Below are positions 34,895-36,653 of a stretch of DNA of 36,653 nucleotides, in pieces; the stretch's first letter is position 1; every line of letters begins with the position of its first letter. The notes beneath the pieces are model-generated. The model made no database searches. It worked only from the letters and a program-made list of their open reading frames with translations, and was not told the DNA's origin. Source of the stretch: Phycisphaera sp. Its GTDB lineage: Bacteria; Planctomycetota; Phycisphaerae; Phycisphaerales; Phycisphaeraceae. Made by a program: the position numbers and the translations under genes. The DNA lies in assembly GCA_016125215.1 (NCBI GenBank), contig WGMF01000042.1, positions 1 through 36,653 on the forward strand, in the 5' to 3' direction.

Positions 34895-34922
34895 TCCGCA
34901 GATTTCGCAGATGACGCAGATT
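34895..34922. repeat. Single-arm GCAGAT repeat after hflX
   Basis: TCCGCAGATTTCGCAGATGA continuing to 34922 contains three CGCAGAT units about 9-10 bp apart; same family as 28327-28408. No second arm is seen. Confidence 0.75.
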
Positions 34923-34946
34923 CGGGTGACGCAGTCCCCCATAAAG

Positions 34947-34965
34947 CCGGCGATGTCATCGCCGG
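34947..34965. repeat. Perfect 9-bp hairpin after hflX
   Basis: CCGGCGATG (34947-34955) and CATCGCCGG (34957-34965) form a perfect stem with a one-base centre, so in RNA the loop would need to open. It could serve as terminator structure on the minus strand, where TTTAT follows, or be part of a repeat family. Confidence 0.55.
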
Positions 34966-34999
34966 TCTTCGCTGACGCGATGCAGGATGTGTGGTGTCC

Positions 35000-35039
35000 C
35001 ATCACACGGCGGCCTTCGCGGCCACGCCATGTGCCACCC
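35000..35039 (-). repeat. 40-bp terminal inverted repeat, left copy
   Basis: Its inverse complement matches 35699-35738 at 39 of 40 positions. Internally palindromic (CACATGGCG arm against GCC-GTGTG arm with GGCC...GGCC inside). Together the two copies bracket the Imm11-like gene. Confidence 0.92.
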
Positions 35040-35082
35040 GGCCTAAAGTATAAACTCGAACAGGGATTACTGACCATCAACA

Positions 35083-35691
35083 ATGCCAAGTAACCATCCA
35101 CATCAAGAACAATACGTAGGACCTATTTACAGGATCATTAGGAATCAGGATGATAATTATCCATACATCCATTGGTCCTCGCACCGCAACAAGCCGCTCG
35201 ATTGGGAAAAGCTGATTGGCATGTTCATGGGGGAGGTCCCGCTGGATACCGCGTATACCTCGGGAGTGGACATCCACCTGGTCACCAAAGGTCGTACCAT
35301 CGATGTGGTTGACTGTCAGCTTCACCTGCTTATCAGTCAACGTGCCCGAGTCTGTTTAGAATCGCTGGGATTGCCCGGCGTGGCTTTTATTCCCGTCAAG
35401 ATTAATGGTGAGCGGTGGTGGTGTCTGGACGTCGACCGTTACGTTGACGCCTTGGATCGTAATCGCTCCACCATCCTCTATTTTGACGACAGCGATGACA
35501 TTATGGAGGTTTCCAAGTATGTCTTCATCCGCGATCACCTCGCAGACCCCATAATATTTCGTATCTTTGAGAAGCGAATACCGGGTGTGTTTGTCACCGA
35601 GTCCGTGAAGCAGGCGGTGTTGAAAGCAGGTCTGGTGGGATTCTGGTTTATAGACTACGAGAATCCTCCGAAGGGGTATTTGGTTTGCTGA
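35083..35691 (+). CDS. Imm11-like (DUF1629) putative immunity protein
   Basis: Protein of 202 aa. The second half resembles the Imm11/DUF1629 family of immunity proteins for polymorphic toxins: WWCLDVDRYVDALDR, a SKYVFIRDHLADPIIFRIFEKR strand-helix region, then GVFVTESVKQAVLKAGLVGFWF, which matches the family ending 'FvT+.lk..ve.agltG..F'. The first half (YRIIRNQDDNYPYIHWSS) is also as expected. The base composition is visibly less GC-rich than in neighbouring genes, with many A/T-ending codons, suggesting recent transfer. It lies between two 40-bp inverted repeats and just upstream of a toxin fragment. No toxin gene precedes it, so it is an orphan or solitary immunity gene. Family call is from pattern memory. 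Confidence 0.65.
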   Translation: MPSNHPHQEQYVGPIYRIIRNQDDNYPYIHWSSHRNKPLDWEKLIGMFMGEVPLDTAYTSGVDIHLVTKGRTIDVVDCQLHLLISQRARVCLESLGLPGVAFIPVKINGERWWCLDVDRYVDALDRNRSTILYFDDSDDIMEVSKYVFIRDHLADPIIFRIFEKRIPGVFVTESVKQAVLKAGLVGFWFIDYENPPKGYLVC

Positions 35692-35698
35692 TTCAGGC

Positions 35699-35738
35699 GG
35701 GTGGCACATGGCGTGGCCGCGAAGGCCGCCATGTGATG
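35699..35738 (+). repeat. 40-bp terminal inverted repeat, right copy
   Basis: Inverse complement of 35000-35039 with one mismatch (A for G near the inner end). It starts 8 bp after the Imm11-like stop codon. It begins GGGTGGCAC, as does the REP-like unit at 35799, so the two palindrome families are related. Confidence 0.92.
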
Positions 35739-35751
35739 ATGCCTTTCGACA

Positions 35752-35763
35752 TTGAACGTTCAA
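35752..35763. repeat. Perfect 12-bp palindrome
   Basis: TTGAACGTTCAA between the right inverted repeat and the next REP-like pair. It could be an operator-like site; no regulator gene is nearby. Confidence 0.4.
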
Positions 35764-35797
35764 CGTAGTCGTCTCCCTCACCGGCCAAGTGCACGGC

Positions 35798-35944
35798 GGG
35801 TGGCACTGGCGGCTCGTCCGCCAGTGCAATAGCCGTGCGACGTTGCAAATCTCAACATGCCATCCGAGTCGGCACTTCGGTTTTCATAGGTTTCCGTCAA
35901 TCGGTCGTCCTCTCCACTGGCGGACAAGCCGCCAGTGCCACCCG
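35798..35944. repeat. Composite REP-like element (two inverted hairpin units)
   Basis: Hairpin CACTGGCGG (35804-35812)/CCGCCAGTG (35818-35826) preceded by GGGTGG, and hairpin CACTGGCGG (35915-35923)/CCGCCAGTG (35929-35937) followed by CCACCC. The units are inverted to each other and separated by about 88 bp. Same core as the elements at 3077 and 4206, but with a longer centre. Confidence 0.88.
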
Positions 35945-36653
35945 CCGACGGCCCCGGGGGTTGGCAGAGTTATATTCCCGTATGGAGCTTTATCCGTGAA
36001 GCGTACTGGCATGCCCGGCAGGGTGAATACACCATCGGCTTCTTCGTGGGGTTGGCCGCGGCGGGGGATGCTTTTACACTGGGGGGTGAAGGTCTTGTGG
36101 CCAAGTTGTTGGGCAAGGCCGCGCTCGAGACCGCCGCGAAGGAGTTGGCAGAACAAACCGCAAAGGTTGTCGCCCGTGAGGTGGTTGGACAGGCGGCCGC
36201 CCGGTCTGAGCGGGTTGTGCTGAGCAAACTTGCGGGTAGGTTAGGCGAAACGGCTGCGGAAGTCGCGGCACGAGAGGCGGGCTACACCGTGCTCGAGTCG
36301 GCGGGCGTCCGAGGGGCGGTCAAGCTCGGCTTTGACCTGATCGCCTTCAAGGGTGTTGGGGCGGAGGCTAAACTTTTGCTCGGTGAGGTGAAGAACGTGG
36401 CGGGGAATGTCAGCCGAAGAAGCCTCAGGACACTACTCAACTACGGTAAACGTCTGCAGGCAAACGATATCCTGGGAAAAACACTGCAAGAAGCGTTTAA
36501 TAAAGGGGTAATGGCGGATTCAAATCCGAAGCGCAACACCGGGCAAGCGGTTGAGGACCTCGGCGGGGGTGCGGTATTTGAGGCACTTGCGGGGGCGATT
36601 GTTGAGCATCTTCTCGACACGTGCAAGTCGAGCGGGTGTGATCGATCTAAAGT
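35935..36653 (+). CDS. C-terminal part of a polymorphic (Rhs-type) toxin with nuclease-like domain, runs off the window
   Basis: This frame is open from 35890 to the window end. It starts inside the REP-like element with no ATG (GTG 35935 is the best candidate), so the N-terminal part is missing. The sequence from about 35965, QSYIPVWSFIREAYWHARQG followed by EYTIGFFVGLAAAGDAF, resembles the pre-toxin segment that follows the RHS core in Rhs/YD toxins (pattern 'IPVWG..R.A...f..G.y..g....glAv.D'). An Ala-rich helical stretch follows. Then GFDLIAFKG (Asp at 36334-36336) and LLLGEVKN (Glu 36385-36387, Lys 36391-36393) give a D-X16-ExK pattern as in PD-(D/E)xK nuclease toxins. The frame continues to CKSSGCDRSK. 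It is either a displaced toxin cassette or the 3' part of a broken gene. The assignment is by eye and moderate. Confidence 0.6.
   Translation, partial: MPPADGPGGWQSYIPVWSFIREAYWHARQGEYTIGFFVGLAAAGDAFTLGGEGLVAKLLGKAALETAAKELAEQTAKVVAREVVGQAAARSERVVLSKLAGRLGETAAEVAAREAGYTVLESAGVRGAVKLGFDLIAFKGVGAEAKLLLGEVKNVAGNVSRRSLRTLLNYGKRLQANDILGKTLQEAFNKGVMADSNPKRNTGQAVEDLGGGAVFEALAGAIVEHLLDTCKSSGCDRSK

Noticed and set aside
35000-35738. Integron-type attC sites around the Imm11-like gene
   Set aside because: The two 40-bp copies are inverted, not direct, lack a recognisable attC core and have no integrase nearby; a REP/MITE-like origin fits better.

Overview
The window is GC-rich (roughly 60-65 % by eye) and looks like chromosomal DNA of a planctomycete, most likely of the Phycisphaerae type. 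The pointers are two PEP-CTERM sorted exoproteins, a pseudopilin of the [11 protein letters not shown] / H-X9-DGSV type that Planctomycetota carry in many copies, two membrane proteins with a short CxxC...CPECG zinc ribbon, and an export-like operon with a SecA paralogue and M50/HlyD fusions. This is inferred from protein character only; there is no rRNA or tRNA in the window.

Layout. 1-2119 (+): a PEP-CTERM protein and a pseudopilin-like protein. 2137-15531 (-): a long co-directional run of heme-dependent N-demethylase-like protein, secreted protein of unknown function, CDF metal transporter, purC, pheS, clpB, a GH43-like beta-propeller protein, a CbpA-type DnaJ, a degenerate MinD/FlhG-like protein and a ParA ATPase fused to a glycogen-binding (CBM48/AMPK-type) domain. 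15692-16297 (+): Maf. 16359-23605 (-): a large TPR/HEFTH metallopeptidase-like exported protein, a SnoaL-like protein, a Tat/lipobox Rieske protein, a second PEP-CTERM protein, AmtB and a small secreted protein. 23811-25673 (+): the zinc-ribbon membrane pair. 25687-33155 (-): DUF3467, GAF-HlyD, PqqD-M50-HlyD, motor-only SecA-like protein and TerB-like protein, apparently one operon. 33536-34879 (+): HflX. 34880-36653: an accessory island with an Imm11-like gene between 40-bp inverted repeats, followed by the Rhs-type pre-toxin and nuclease-like end of a polymorphic toxin that runs off the window.

How genes may work together. The strongest candidate for an undescribed system is 25687-33155: an ATP-driven SecA-like motor lacking the canonical C-terminal region, a membrane site-2-type protease carrying a periplasmic-adaptor arm, a second adaptor with a cytoplasmic GAF sensor, and small partners. 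This looks like a trans-envelope export or processing machine. A second candidate is the ParA-CBM48 fusion next to a Walker-A-less MinD/FlhG relative, which suggests positioning of glycogen or another glucan by a ParA-type system. pheS-purC-CDF are tightly packed (gaps of 5 and 12 bp), and dnaJ and clpB belong to one chaperone neighbourhood.

Repeats are a marked feature. Palindromic REP-like elements (core CACTGGCGG-N5-CCGCCAGTG, and a CACATGGCG variant) flank accessory genes. Dyads with an approximately 9-bp period (CCGAGGACA, GCAGAGNNC, GCAGATNNC, GCAAATGAAC types) sit in the gaps of co-directional genes. An 11-mer ACTTCCGGGGG recurs about ten times between 5.7 and 17 kb, mostly inside coding sequence, including a proline/glycine-rich insertion in PheS.
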